From positions 1 through 64,000 of the forward strand of contig NZ_SNYN01000013.1 in the NCBI RefSeq assembly GCF_004363075.1: 64,000 bases of DNA, in the 5' to 3' direction. Source of the DNA: Actinorugispora endophytica. Its GTDB lineage: Bacteria; Actinomycetota; Actinomycetes; Streptosporangiales; Streptosporangiaceae. A program made the translations under genes and the position numbers. Shown here in pieces: positions 26,739-35,931 of this stretch; the stretch's first letter is position 1; each line of letters starts with the position of its first letter. The notes beneath the pieces are model-generated. The model did no database searches and was not told the origin of the DNA. It worked only from the letters and a program-made list of their open reading frames with translations.

Positions 26739-29117
26739 TCAGTTCACCTGGACGCCGATGAGGCACGTGTCGTCGTCGGTGTCCGAACTGCTGTGGGTGA
26801 GCAGGTGGTCGAGCCGCTCCTCGAGGTGGCCGACCGGGTACCGCGCGATCGCCAGCAGCCCGTCCAAGGACTGCTCCAGGGACCGGTCCCTGCGCTCGAT
26901 CAGGCCGTCGGTGTACATCAGCAGGACGTCGCCGGGCTCCAGCGTGCGGCTCTCCTCCTCGTACTCGGCGTCGGGCGCGGCGCCCAGCAGGATGCCCTCC
27001 AGCAGCGGCAGCGTCACGGCGCTCCCCCCGCGCACCAGAACGGGGGGCAGGTGCCCGGCGCGCGCCCACCGCAGCGTCCGGCTCCCCGGGTCGTAGACGC
27101 CGCACACGGCGGTGGCCGTGACCCGGTCGGTGAGGTGGGTGGCGACGGTGTTGAGCCAGCTCAGGAGCCTTCCCGGGCCGGCCCCCGTGGTGGCCAGGCC
27201 GCGCAGCGCGTTGCGCAGGGCCACCATCCCGGTCGCGGCCTCGATGCCGTGCCCGGCGACGTCGCCCACCACCAGCAGAACCCGGCCGCCGGGCAGGACC
27301 ACGGTGTCGTACCAGTCGCCGCCGACGAGGTGCTCCTTCTCCGCGGGCCGGTAGCGGACGGCCACGCCCAGTCCCGACGCGCCGACCGGCGGCGGGGCCT
27401 CGGGCATGATCGCCTGCTGCAGCCGCAGAGCCAGGCGGTCGCCCTCGTCCGCGCGCTGCTCGCTGTCGGCGAGGCGGTCGCGGGTGACGGCCAGCGCCAG
27501 CTCGGTCCAGTGCTGGGCGGAGACGTCCTGGTACGCCCCGCGCACCGCGACCAGGCGGGCGGCGGGGTCGACGACGGGTTCGGCGACCACGCGGATGTGC
27601 CGCACGACGCCGTCGGGGCGCCGCAGCCGGAACGCGGTGGAGGCCGGTCGCCGGTGGTGCAGGACGGTGCGCGCGAAGCCGCGCACGGCGGCCGCGTCGT
27701 CGGGGTGTACGTGGGCGGCCAACCGGTCCAGGGGGATCGGCCGCGCGCCCGGCGGCATCCCGTACAGGTCGAAGAGCTGGATGTTCCAGACGACGTCCCC
27801 GGTCGTCAGGTCCTCCTCGAAGCCGCCGATGCGGCCGAGGCGCTGGGCGTGCTGCAGCAGCGTGGTGAGCCGTTCGGCCTCCTCGTGGACGCGCCAGGTC
27901 AGCAGCAGCAGGTCTCCGTGGCGGCCGACGCCCACGGCGGCCGTGGCGGACACCGGGATCCCGTCGACGAGGGTTGCCAGTTCCATCGAGTCGGTATGGA
28001 AGGCCGCGCCGGTGGCGTGGACGTGCTCGATCCGCTCGAACAGGCCCGCCTCCGTTCCGGCCATCGGGTAGGACTCCAGCAGCAGCGTCCCGGTGAGGGC
28101 CGTCGCCGGGCGGCCCGCGAGGTCGGTGAAGCGTCCGTTGACGTGCTCGATCCGGAAGTCGGTGATCCGCCCGTCCCCGGCGCGGCGCGGCCGCAGCACC
28201 ATCGCGGGGTCGAGGAGGCTGTCCGCGAGGTCGGTCAGCGGCGCCGCCGCGCCGTCCGGGAGGCCGGCGGGGTCCGCTCCGCGGGCCGCCGCGCCGCCCA
28301 GGGTGTGCGCGCACAGTTCGGCCAGGGCGGGCAGCTGCCGGTGGGTCCGCGGCGGCAGGGCGTCGGGGGCGGGCTCCCAGCAGACCTCCAGGACGCCCAG
28401 GACGCGGCCGTTGGCCTCGGCGGGCAGGACGCAGCGGCCGCCGGAACCGCCCGGAGCGCGGAACGAGGGCGCGGAGTCCGGGTCGGAGGGGGTGCTCCAC
28501 ACCGGGCGCCGTTCGCGCAGCGCCCTGCGCGCCAGGGTGGGGAGGCCGGGAGGGACGTGGCGCCAGCGGGCCGCTTCGGCGGGGGAGACCCCGGCGTGTC
28601 CGGCGAGCGTGAGGCAGTCGTCGCGGGTGAGCTCCCACACGGCCAGGGCGGTGGCGCCCAGCGGGGCCAGGGCGTTCGCCAGCAGGGAGCGCGCGGCGGC
28701 GTGGGCGTCGGAGGCGGCCAGGAGTCCCGATTCCGCGGTGCGCAGCCGTACGGCGTCCGACGGGCCGGCGGCGCCGTTCACGGTCCCCGGATGCCGGGAG
28801 GAGCGGGAGATCAGGTCGTCGGCGGTCCGGTCGACGATGTCGGCGGCCAGTTCCGGCACCGACGACCGCGCGGCCCCGGCCAGCTGCTCGAGCTGCCGCG
28901 CGGCGGCCGCGGGCCCGCAGCGCAGGCGTTCCATCAGGACGCCCTTGGCGAGTTCGACCACGGCGCGCGCGTCGCGGTCGGCGGCCTCGGCCCGGAGCCG
29001 GCGGTGCAGCCGGTCCACGACGGAGGCGAGCCGTTCGGTGTCGCCGCGCACCGGGCCCTCCGCGTTCGGCGATTGCGGGATCTCCACGAAACCGGTGCTC
29101 CTTCGCGCCTCGGGCAC
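26739..29117 (-). CDS. ANTAR-GAF-PAS-SpoIIE (PP2C) signalling phosphatase
   Basis: Protein of 792 residues. N-terminal ANTAR-like helices (about 35-95: ARAVVELAKGVLMERLRCGPAAAARQLE), a GAF-like sensor (about 130-280), two PAS-like segments (about 300-540, including VVWNIQLFDLYGMPPGARP) and a C-terminal SpoIIE/PP2C phosphatase (about 570-790) with GGDWYDTVVLPGGRVLLVVGDVAGHG and DVLLMYTDGL metal-binding motifs. Such proteins dephosphorylate anti-sigma-factor antagonists; ANTAR domains usually bind RNA, so this mix is notable. No adjacent antagonist or anti-sigma gene is seen. Its start lies 126 bases from the hybrid-kinase stop on the same strand, with a strong hairpin between. Confidence 0.85.
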   Translation of the reverse strand: MPEARRSTGFVEIPQSPNAEGPVRGDTERLASVVDRLHRRLRAEAADRDARAVVELAKGVLMERLRCGPAAAARQLEQLAGAARSSVPELAADIVDRTADDLISRSSRHPGTVNGAAGPSDAVRLRTAESGLLAASDAHAAARSLLANALAPLGATALAVWELTRDDCLTLAGHAGVSPAEAARWRHVPPGLPTLARRALRERRPVWSTPSDPDSAPSFRAPGGSGGRCVLPAEANGRVLGVLEVCWEPAPDALPPRTHRQLPALAELCAHTLGGAAARGADPAGLPDGAAAPLTDLADSLLDPAMVLRPRRAGDGRITDFRIEHVNGRFTDLAGRPATALTGTLLLESYPMAGTEAGLFERIEHVHATGAAFHTDSMELATLVDGIPVSATAAVGVGRHGDLLLLTWRVHEEAERLTTLLQHAQRLGRIGGFEEDLTTGDVVWNIQLFDLYGMPPGARPIPLDRLAAHVHPDDAAAVRGFARTVLHHRRPASTAFRLRRPDGVVRHIRVVAEPVVDPAARLVAVRGAYQDVSAQHWTELALAVTRDRLADSEQRADEGDRLALRLQQAIMPEAPPPVGASGLGVAVRYRPAEKEHLVGGDWYDTVVLPGGRVLLVVGDVAGHGIEAATGMVALRNALRGLATTGAGPGRLLSWLNTVATHLTDRVTATAVCGVYDPGSRTLRWARAGHLPPVLVRGGSAVTLPLLEGILLGAAPDAEYEEESRTLEPGDVLLMYTDGLIERRDRSLEQSLDGLLAIARYPVGHLEERLDHLLTHSSSDTDDDTCLIGVQVN

Positions 29118-29158
29118 ATCTGGCGCCCCAGGTGCATCCTAGATCGGTTCGCGCGCCT

Positions 29159-29228
29159 CCATCGGTGATCTCGGCGTCAGCGTCCTGCGATGTCCGTTCG
29201 GGGGGGCTGACGCCGAGATCACCGATGG
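29159..29228. terminator. Perfect 23-bp hairpin after the hybrid-kinase gene
   Basis: Arms 29159-29181 (starting CCATCGGTGATCTCGG) and 29206-29228 are perfect reverse complements with a 24-base loop. It lies 14 bases after the hybrid-kinase stop and 42 bases before the start of the downstream phosphatase gene, so it probably ends kinase transcripts. Sequence differs from the two repeat families but the size and place are the same. Confidence 0.75.
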
Positions 29229-29242
29229 GAAGGCGGCATCAG

Positions 29243-32200
29243 TCAGTAGGACGTGTGTTTCGGGGCGAGCCAGCGGCGGATGCACTCGACGAGTTCGTGG
29301 GCGTCCACGGGTTTGGTGATGTGGTCGTCGGCGCCCGAGGCGAGGCTCTTCTCGCGGTCGCCCCGCATGGCCTTGGCCGTCACGGCGATGATCGGCAGGT
29401 GGGCGTGGGCGGGCATCGCGCGGATGGCGGCGGTGGCCGCGTACCCGTCCATCTCGGGCATCATCACGTCCATCAGGATCAGGTCGATCCCGGGGGTGCG
29501 CTCGAGGAGGTCGATCCCCTTGCGGCCGTCCTCGGCGTGCAGGACGCGCAGGCCGTGGAGTTCGAGGATGCCGGTGAGCGCGAAGACGTTGCGCACGTCG
29601 TCGTCCACCACGAGCACCGTGCGGCCCGCGAGCGCGTCGGCCTGCTCCTCCCGCCACGACGGCCCGGTGTCGGGGCGGTCGTCGGGGCGGTCCAGCGGCG
29701 GCACGTCGCCGGGTTCGTCGGCGCCCAGGTGCAGGGTGATGCGTTCGCGCAGCTCGTCCAGGCTCGGCAGCAGCTCCACGGACCGCGCGCGGGTGTGCTC
29801 GCGCAGTGTCTGTTCGCGGTCGGGGTCCAGGCGGTTGCTGTGGTGGGCCAGGATCGTGAAGCCGTCCGGGGCGGGGGCGCCCCGCACCGACTCCAGGAAG
29901 CGCCGCGTCTCGGCGGAGGGCATGTCCAGGTCGAGCACGACGCAGTGGAACGGTTCGGCCGCCAGCGCCGCCGCGGCCTCCTCGCCCCGCACGGCCTCGA
30001 CCACCTCGACGGGGCCGCGCGGGGCGGCCTCCCCCCGGGCCCCTGCCAGGTCGGCGACCGCGCTCTCGGCCACCAGGGACAACAGCCCCTTGCGGTGGCT
30101 CTCGACCACCAGGAGCCGACGCCGGTCCTGCGGCTCCGCGCTCCGGCCGCCGACGGGGCCGGGACGGGTCGTGGGCAGGTACAGCGTGAACGTGCTGCCC
30201 TCGCCGACGGTGCTCGTCGCCTTGATGGCGCCGCCGAGCAGGTAGGCGATCTCGCGGCTGATGGAGAGCCCCAGGCCGGTGCCGCCGTACTTGCGGCTGG
30301 TGGTGCCGTCGGCCTGCTGGAACGCCTCGAAGATCAGGTCCAGCTGCTGCTCGGCGACGCCGATCCCGGTGTCCGCCACGCGGATGGCCAGAACCGGGCC
30401 GCGGGCGCGGACCGACGCGGGCACCTCCGACTCCCCTGCCGGCTCGAACCGCAGCTCCACCTCGCCGGACTCGGTGAACTTCACGGCGTTGGACAGCAGG
30501 TTGCGCAGCACCTGCCGCAACCGCGAGTCGTCGGTGACCAGGCTTTCGGGGACGCCGCGTCCTACGCTGATCCGGAAGTCCAGCCCCTTCTGGGCGGTCA
30601 ACGGGCGGAAGGTGGCGTCGGCGTACTCCACCAGCCTGCGCAGCGGGACGGGTTCGGGGCTGAACTCCATCTTGCCCGCCTCGACCTTGGACAGGTCCAG
30701 GATGTCGTTGATCAGCTGCAGCAGGTCCGACCCCGCCGAGTGGATCACCCCGGCGTACTCCACCTGCTTGGAGGTGAGGTTCCTGGTGGGGTTCTGCGCC
30801 AGCAGCTGGGCGAGGATCAGCAGGCTGTTGAGGGGGGTGCGCAGCTCGTGGCTCATGTTGGCCAGGAACTCGGACTTGTACTTGGAGGCCAGCGACAGCT
30901 CCTGGGCCCGGGTCTCCAACTCCTGGCGGGCCTGCTCGATCTCCAGGTTCTTGGTCTCGATGTCGTGGTTCTGGCTGGCCAGCAGCGCGGCCTTCTCCTG
31001 CAGCTCGGCGTTGGAGCGCTGCAGCTCCTCCTGTCTGACCTGGAGCTCCTCGGTGCGGGCCCGCAGCTCCTCGGCCAGCCGCTGGGACTCGCCCAGCAGC
31101 TCGTCGGTGCGGACGTTGGCGAGGATGGTGTTGACGTTGACGCCGACGACCTCCATCAGCTGCTCCAGGAAGTCCCGGTGCACCTGGGCGAAGGGGCGAA
31201 CGGAGGCGAGCTCGATGACGCCGAGCACCTGGTCCTCGACCATGATCGGCAGCACGATCAGGCTCTCGGGGGTGCTGCGGCCCAGCCCCGAGGAGACGGT
31301 CACGTAGCCGTCGGGCAGGCCGTCCACGACGATGGTGCGGCGGCTGCGCGCGGCCTGGCCGACCAGCGACTGGCCCAGCCGGAACCTCGTGGGCGGCCCG
31401 TTCGGGTCGGCGTCGGGGTGGCCGTAGGAGCCGATCAGCTCCAGCTCGGTTCCGCCGGGCGCGTCGACCGCCAGGTAGAAGGCGCCGTACTGGGCGCGGA
31501 CCAGCGGGGTCAGCTCGTCCATGATGAGCTCGGCGACGACCGCCAGGTCGCGGCTGCCCTGGATGAGGCCGGACACGCGGGCCAGGTTGGACTTGAGCCA
31601 GTCCTGCTCCTGGTTGGCGCGGGTGGTCTCGCGCAGCGAGTGCACCATCGTGTTGATGTTGTCCTTGAGCTCGGCGACCTCCCCCGAGGCGTCCACGGTG
31701 ATGGAGCGGGTCAGGTCGCCCTCGGCGACGGCGCTGGTGACCTCGGCGATGGCGCGGACCTGGCGGGTGAGGTTCCCGGCGAGCTCGTTGACGTTCTGGG
31801 TGAGCCGCCGCCAGGTGCCCGAGACGCCCTCGACCTCCGCCTGCCCGCCCAGGCGCCCCTCCCTGCCGACCTCGCGGGCCACGCGGGTGACCTCGTCGGC
31901 GAACGCCGACAGCTGGTCGACCATCGTGTTGATGGTCGTCTTGAGTTCGAGGATCTCCCCGCGCGCGTCCACGTCGATCTTGCGGGTCAGGTCGCCCCTG
32001 GCCACCGAGGTGGTCACCTGCGCGATGTTGCGGACCTGGTTGGTCAGGTTCCCGGCCATCGAGTTGACGTTGTCGGTGAGGTCCTTCCACGTCCCGGCGA
32101 CGTTGGGCACCCGGGCCTGCCCGCCGAGGCGGCCGTCGGTGCCGACCTCGCGGGCCACGCGGGTGACCTCGTCGGCGAACGAGGAGAGCTGGTCGACCAT

Positions 32201-32920
32201 CGTGTTGATGGTCTCCTTGAGCTCCAGGATCTCCCCCCGGGCGTCCACCCGGATCTTCTGCGACAGGTCGCCCCTGGCCACCGCCGTGGTCACCTGCGCG
32301 ATGGCGCGGACCTGGGCGGTGAGGTTGTCGCCCATGACGTTGACCGACTCGGTCAGGTCCTTCCAGGTGCCCGAGACGCCCTTGACGTCGGCCTGCCCGC
32401 CGAGGCGGCCGTCGGTGCCGACCTCGCGGGCCACGCGGGTGACCTCGTCGGCGAACGAGGAGAGCTGGTCGACCATCGTGTTGACGCTCGTCTTGAGCTC
32501 CAGGATCTCCCCGCGCGCGCCGACGTCGATCTTGCGGGTCAGGTCGCCCCTGGCCACCGCGGTGACGACCTGGGCGATGGACCGGACCTGGGCGGTGAGG
32601 TTGCCCGCCATCAGGTTCACCGAGTCGGTGAGGTCGCGCCACGCCCCGTCGACGCCCGGCACCCGGGCCTGTCCGCCGAGGCGGCCGTCGGTGCCGACCT
32701 CGCGGGCCACCCGGGTGACCTCGGAGGTGAACAGCGACAGCTGGTCGACCATGCCGTTGAACACGACCGAGATCTCGCCGAGCAGTCCGTCCCGGTCGGC
32801 GGGAAGGCGGGTTCCGAAGTCGCCGTCGCGGACCGCGGTGAGCCCTGCGAGGAGGCGGCGCAGCTCCGCCTCGTCGGCCTTGTCGATGCGACGCGAAGCG
32901 GTGTCCGAACCCTGGATCAT
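29243..32920 (-). CDS. Multi-HAMP hybrid histidine kinase (group III-like)
   Basis: Protein of 1225 residues without transmembrane helices. Residues ~20-420 are a tandem array of HAMP domains: about four ~92-residue units ([11 protein letters not shown] ... [19 protein letters not shown] ... [11 protein letters not shown]). A GAF domain follows (about 430-600), a coiled coil, HisKA with phospho-acceptor H691 ([11 protein letters not shown]), HATPase_c, a degenerate receiver-like segment, and a C-terminal receiver ([10 protein letters not shown] ... [13 protein letters not shown]). This resembles fungal Nik1/Os-1 group III kinases and their actinobacterial relatives, linked to osmotic or stress sensing. 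ATG 32920 is chosen because GAGGAG ends 5 bases upstream; an ATG four codons earlier overlaps that site. Confidence 0.9.
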   Translation of the reverse strand: MIQGSDTASRRIDKADEAELRRLLAGLTAVRDGDFGTRLPADRDGLLGEISVVFNGMVDQLSLFTSEVTRVAREVGTDGRLGGQARVPGVDGAWRDLTDSVNLMAGNLTAQVRSIAQVVTAVARGDLTRKIDVGARGEILELKTSVNTMVDQLSSFADEVTRVAREVGTDGRLGGQADVKGVSGTWKDLTESVNVMGDNLTAQVRAIAQVTTAVARGDLSQKIRVDARGEILELKETINTMVDQLSSFADEVTRVAREVGTDGRLGGQARVPNVAGTWKDLTDNVNSMAGNLTNQVRNIAQVTTSVARGDLTRKIDVDARGEILELKTTINTMVDQLSAFADEVTRVAREVGREGRLGGQAEVEGVSGTWRRLTQNVNELAGNLTRQVRAIAEVTSAVAEGDLTRSITVDASGEVAELKDNINTMVHSLRETTRANQEQDWLKSNLARVSGLIQGSRDLAVVAELIMDELTPLVRAQYGAFYLAVDAPGGTELELIGSYGHPDADPNGPPTRFRLGQSLVGQAARSRRTIVVDGLPDGYVTVSSGLGRSTPESLIVLPIMVEDQVLGVIELASVRPFAQVHRDFLEQLMEVVGVNVNTILANVRTDELLGESQRLAEELRARTEELQVRQEELQRSNAELQEKAALLASQNHDIETKNLEIEQARQELETRAQELSLASKYKSEFLANMSHELRTPLNSLLILAQLLAQNPTRNLTSKQVEYAGVIHSAGSDLLQLINDILDLSKVEAGKMEFSPEPVPLRRLVEYADATFRPLTAQKGLDFRISVGRGVPESLVTDDSRLRQVLRNLLSNAVKFTESGEVELRFEPAGESEVPASVRARGPVLAIRVADTGIGVAEQQLDLIFEAFQQADGTTSRKYGGTGLGLSISREIAYLLGGAIKATSTVGEGSTFTLYLPTTRPGPVGGRSAEPQDRRRLLVVESHRKGLLSLVAESAVADLAGARGEAAPRGPVEVVEAVRGEEAAAALAAEPFHCVVLDLDMPSAETRRFLESVRGAPAPDGFTILAHHSNRLDPDREQTLREHTRARSVELLPSLDELRERITLHLGADEPGDVPPLDRPDDRPDTGPSWREEQADALAGRTVLVVDDDVRNVFALTGILELHGLRVLHAEDGRKGIDLLERTPGIDLILMDVMMPEMDGYAATAAIRAMPAHAHLPIIAVTAKAMRGDREKSLASGADDHITKPVDAHELVECIRRWLAPKHTSY
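31690..32800 (-). repeat. Tandem ~276-bp HAMP-coding repeats
   Basis: About four units of ~276 bp inside the hybrid-kinase gene encode near-identical HAMP pairs. Nucleotide identity is high, for example the block for [19 protein letters not shown] recurs almost unchanged near 32130-32165, 32400-32435 and 32690-32720. Such repeats can change copy number by recombination and can mis-assemble from short reads. Confidence 0.75.
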
Positions 32921-33157
32921 GGCACTCCTCATCCCGTGGCCCGCGTTCCGCGGGTCGTGTCAGGACCGGTCGAACGGACTGCCGGCGCGCTGTCGGACAG
33001 GAGCCCGGCGTCCATCGTCCCACGATATGTAATGATCTCCGTGCTGTCGGCCCGGTCCGGGAGAACGCCCGGAAACCCCGGGGACCGCTCCGGTGTCGTC
33101 CGGGTTCGGTAGCGTCGACGGAGTCCCCCTTCCCCCGAATGACGGGAGGTGCCGACG
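32921..33157. other. Divergent intergenic region hybrid kinase / recD2
   Basis: 237 bases. A patch poorer in GC (CACGATATGTAATGATC, 33023-33039) is the likely promoter zone, but no box fits a consensus well enough to assign. GGGAGG (33144-33149) serves recD2. Confidence 0.45.
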
Positions 33158-35374
33158 GTGGCATCCGGTGAACCGTTCCGCCCGGCCGTTCTGGAGGGGG
33201 TGCTGGAGCGCCTCACCTACGCCAACGAGGAGACGGGCTACACCGTGGCCCGGGTGGACCCGGGGCGCGGCGGCGACCTGGTGACCGTGGTCGGCGCCCT
33301 GCTGGGCGCGCACCCCGGGGAGTCGCTGCGCATGGAGGGCCGGTGGGGGTCGCACCCCCAGTACGGGCGGCAGTTCCAGGTGGAGAACTACACCACCGTG
33401 CTGCCCGCCACCGTGCAGGGCATCCGCCGTTACCTCGGATCGGGGCTGGTCAAGGGGGTCGGCCCGCGCCTGGCCGAGAACATCGTCGGCCACTTCGGCG
33501 CCGAGGCGCTGGACGTCATCGAGAACACCCCCGAGCGGCTGATGGAGGTGCCGAAGCTCGGCCCCAAGCGCACCAGGACCATCACGGAGGCGTGGGAGGA
33601 GCAGAAGGCGATCAAGGAGGTGATGGTCTTCCTGCAGGGGATCGAGGTGTCGACGTCGCTGGCCGTGCGCGTCTACAAGAAGCACGGCGACGCCTCGATC
33701 CGGGTGGTGCGCGAGGAGCCGTACTCCCTGGCCGCCGACGTGTGGGGGATCGGTTTCAAGACCGCGGACACCATCGCCCGCGCGGTCGGCATCCCGCACG
33801 ACAGCCCTCAAAGGGTCAAGGCCGGGATCCAGTTCACCCTGTCCGAGTCCACCGGGGACGGCCACTGCTACCTGCCCGAGGACGCGCTGATCAGCGAGGC
33901 GGTCAAGATCCTCCAGGTCGACTCCGCGCTGGTCATCGACTGCCTGGCCGAACTCGTCGCGGAGGAGGGCGTGGTCCGGGAGAAGCTCCCCGACGGCGAC
34001 GGCGAGGCGGTGACCGGGGTGTACCTGGTGCCGTTCCACCGCGCCGAGATCTCCCTGGCCGGGCAGCTGCGGTCGCTGCTGGCCGCCGGGGAGGACCGGC
34101 TGGGCGCGTTCGCCGACGTGGACTGGGACCGGGCGCTGGGCTGGCTCGGGAAGCGCACCGGAACCGACCTGGCGCCCGCCCAGGAGCAGGCGGTCAGACT
34201 CGCGCTGACCAGCAGGGTCGCGGTGCTGACCGGTGGACCCGGCTGCGGCAAGTCCTTCACCGTCGCCTCCGTCATCACCCTGGCCGCGGCCAAGCGGGCC
34301 AAGATCATCCTGGCGGCCCCGACCGGGCGCGCGGCCAAGCGCCTGACCGAGCTGACCGGGCACGAGGCGTCCACCGTGCACCGGCTGCTGGAGCTCAAAC
34401 CGGGCGGCGACGCCTCCTACGACCGGGACCGGCCCCTGGACTGCGACCTGCTCGTGGTGGACGAGGCCTCGATGCTCGACCTGCTGCTGGCCAACAAGCT
34501 GGCCAAGGCCGTCCCGCCGGGCGCGCACCTGCTCCTGGTCGGCGACGTCGACCAGCTCCCCTCGGTCGGCGCGGGCCAGGTGCTGCGCGACCTTCTCGCG
34601 GACGGCTCGCCCGTGCCCAGCGTCCGCCTCACCCAGGTGTTCCGCCAGGCCGCCCAGTCGGGGGTGGTCGTCAACGCGCACCGCGTCAACACCGGCAAAC
34701 CCGTCGAGCTGGAGGGGATGTCCGATTTCTTCCTCTTCCCCTGCGACGACACCGAGACCGCCGCGGAGCTCACCGTCGACGTGGTGGCCAACCGCATCCC
34801 CCGCAAGTTCGGCCTCGACCCGCGCCGGGACGTGCAGGTGCTGGCGCCCATGCACCGGGGTCCCGCCGGGGCGGGCAACCTGAACCAGCTCCTGCAGACC
34901 GCGCTCACCCCGCCCCGCGAGGGCGTGCCCGAGCGCCGGTTCGGCGGACGCGTCTTCCGGGTCGGCGACAAGGTCACCCAGATCCGCAACAACTACGACA
35001 AGGGCGCGAACGGGGTGTTCAACGGCACCCTCGGCAACGTCACCGCCATCGACCAGGTCGAGCAGTCGCTGACCGTCCTGACCGACGAGAACGAGGAGAT
35101 CGGCTACGACTTCGCCGAACTCGACGAGCTGACCCACGCCTACGCCCTGACCGTGCACCGCTCCCAGGGCAGCGAGTACCCCTGCGTCGTCGTCCCGGTC
35201 ACCACCAGCGCCTGGATGATGCTGCAACGCAACCTGCTGTACACCGCGATCACCCGCGCCAAGAAGCTCGTCGTCCTGGTCGGTTCGCGCAAGGCCGTCG
35301 CCCAGGCCGTGCGCAACACCGCCTCGGGCCGCCGCCACACCGCCCTGGACCACCGCCTGGCGGTGGGCCGCTAG
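33158..35374 (+). CDS. recD2: RecD2-type SF1B DNA helicase
   Basis: Protein of 738 residues. N-terminal OB-fold (about 1-85) and helix-hairpin-helix region (GVGPRLAENI, KLGPKRTRTI, VWGIGFKTAD) precede SF1B helicase domains: Walker A TGGPGCGKSFT (about 355-365), Walker B LLVVDEASM, GDVDQLPSVGAG, and the C-terminal TVHRSQGSEYPCV motif with YTAITRAKKLVVLVG. This is the RecBC-independent RecD2/YrrC type, a 5'-3' helicase in replication-fork and mismatch processing. GTG 33158 is 8 bases after GGGAGG; the frame's earlier GTG 33149 overlaps that site. The TAG stop begins a family-2 repeat. Confidence 0.92.
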   Translation: MASGEPFRPAVLEGVLERLTYANEETGYTVARVDPGRGGDLVTVVGALLGAHPGESLRMEGRWGSHPQYGRQFQVENYTTVLPATVQGIRRYLGSGLVKGVGPRLAENIVGHFGAEALDVIENTPERLMEVPKLGPKRTRTITEAWEEQKAIKEVMVFLQGIEVSTSLAVRVYKKHGDASIRVVREEPYSLAADVWGIGFKTADTIARAVGIPHDSPQRVKAGIQFTLSESTGDGHCYLPEDALISEAVKILQVDSALVIDCLAELVAEEGVVREKLPDGDGEAVTGVYLVPFHRAEISLAGQLRSLLAAGEDRLGAFADVDWDRALGWLGKRTGTDLAPAQEQAVRLALTSRVAVLTGGPGCGKSFTVASVITLAAAKRAKIILAAPTGRAAKRLTELTGHEASTVHRLLELKPGGDASYDRDRPLDCDLLVVDEASMLDLLLANKLAKAVPPGAHLLLVGDVDQLPSVGAGQVLRDLLADGSPVPSVRLTQVFRQAAQSGVVVNAHRVNTGKPVELEGMSDFFLFPCDDTETAAELTVDVVANRIPRKFGLDPRRDVQVLAPMHRGPAGAGNLNQLLQTALTPPREGVPERRFGGRVFRVGDKVTQIRNNYDKGANGVFNGTLGNVTAIDQVEQSLTVLTDENEEIGYDFAELDELTHAYALTVHRSQGSEYPCVVVPVTTSAWMMLQRNLLYTAITRAKKLVVLVGSRKAVAQAVRNTASGRRHTALDHRLAVGR

Positions 35375-35827
35375 GGAGTCTCGGGCGCGGGGATGATTCG
35401 GTGTCGGGAGTCCGCCAAGCGGATCGTCAGGGTGTTCTTGTGTGCGGCGCGGTGACGGGGGCGGCGACGGCGGGTGCGGGTCGGGGCCGCGCCCATGATG
35501 TCCGTTGCGTGAGGGTGTCGTTGACGGTCGTGGGCTTTCTGCCCGTTTCGGGGCCGGGAAGGGCAGAAAGCCCATGATCATTCCGGGTGGGGGCGGAACC
35601 GGCCCTCGAATGTCCGGTGATCTTGCTGTTTCCCCCCGAGGTCAAGGTTCGCGGGGGGAAACAGCAAGATCACCAACGGAAACCACGCGAAACGGACGTC
35701 GTGGGCGCGGCCCCGACCCGCACCCGCCGTCGCCGCCCGCCGTCACCTCGCGATCCGCGTGACAGGAGGCCGAAAGACCCACCCGAAGCACCGGCACGCC
35801 GAACCACCCCCGCGCCGGAGACTCCCT
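35372..35827. repeat. 456-bp composite inverted repeat with hairpins C and D
   Basis: Left arm 35372-35517 and right arm 35682-35827 are diverged inverted copies of one ~145-bp head: both begin TAGGGAGTCTC(G/C)GGCGCGGGG at the outer ends, and share GGTGCGGGTCGGGGCCGCGC facing inward (35474-35493; complement near 35703-35722). Between them lie hairpin C (TGGGCTTTCTGCCC 35531-35544 and 35561-35574, perfect) and hairpin D (22-bp perfect arms 35616-35637 and 35653-35674). The left outer end is the recD2 stop codon. Related single copies lie at 17634-17880 and 42121-42333. It separates convergent recD2 and spoIIE-type genes. Confidence 0.8.
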
Positions 35828-35845
35828 AATGCGCCGTGTCCGTTT

Positions 35846-35927
35846 CCCCGCTGCTCTTGACTTTTCCGGGGCCTCGATCGCCTTCGAGACTCCGAAAAGG
35901 TCACGATCACCGGGAAGAGCAGCGGGG
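35846..35927. repeat. Family-1 3'-end hairpin element (copy I)
   Basis: Two nested pairings are possible. The outer pair is CCCCGCTGCTCTT (35846-35858) with a perfect complement at 35915-35927. The inner pair is an imperfect ~24-bp stem formed by CTTGACTTTTCCGGGGCCTCGA and TCGAGACTCCGAAAAGGTCA, sharing bases CTCTT with the outer pair. It lies five bases past the stop of the spoIIE-type gene (minus strand). Confidence 0.65.
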
Positions 35928-35931
35928 CGGA

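Noticed and set aside
29139-33164. Long alternative frames over the hybrid kinase gene
   Set aside because: Low-complexity shadow translations; the HAMP, HisKA and receiver motifs are all in the other frame.
35372-35827. Insertion sequence or CRISPR array
   Set aside because: There is no transposase frame and no regularly spaced direct repeats; the copies are inverted hairpin modules.
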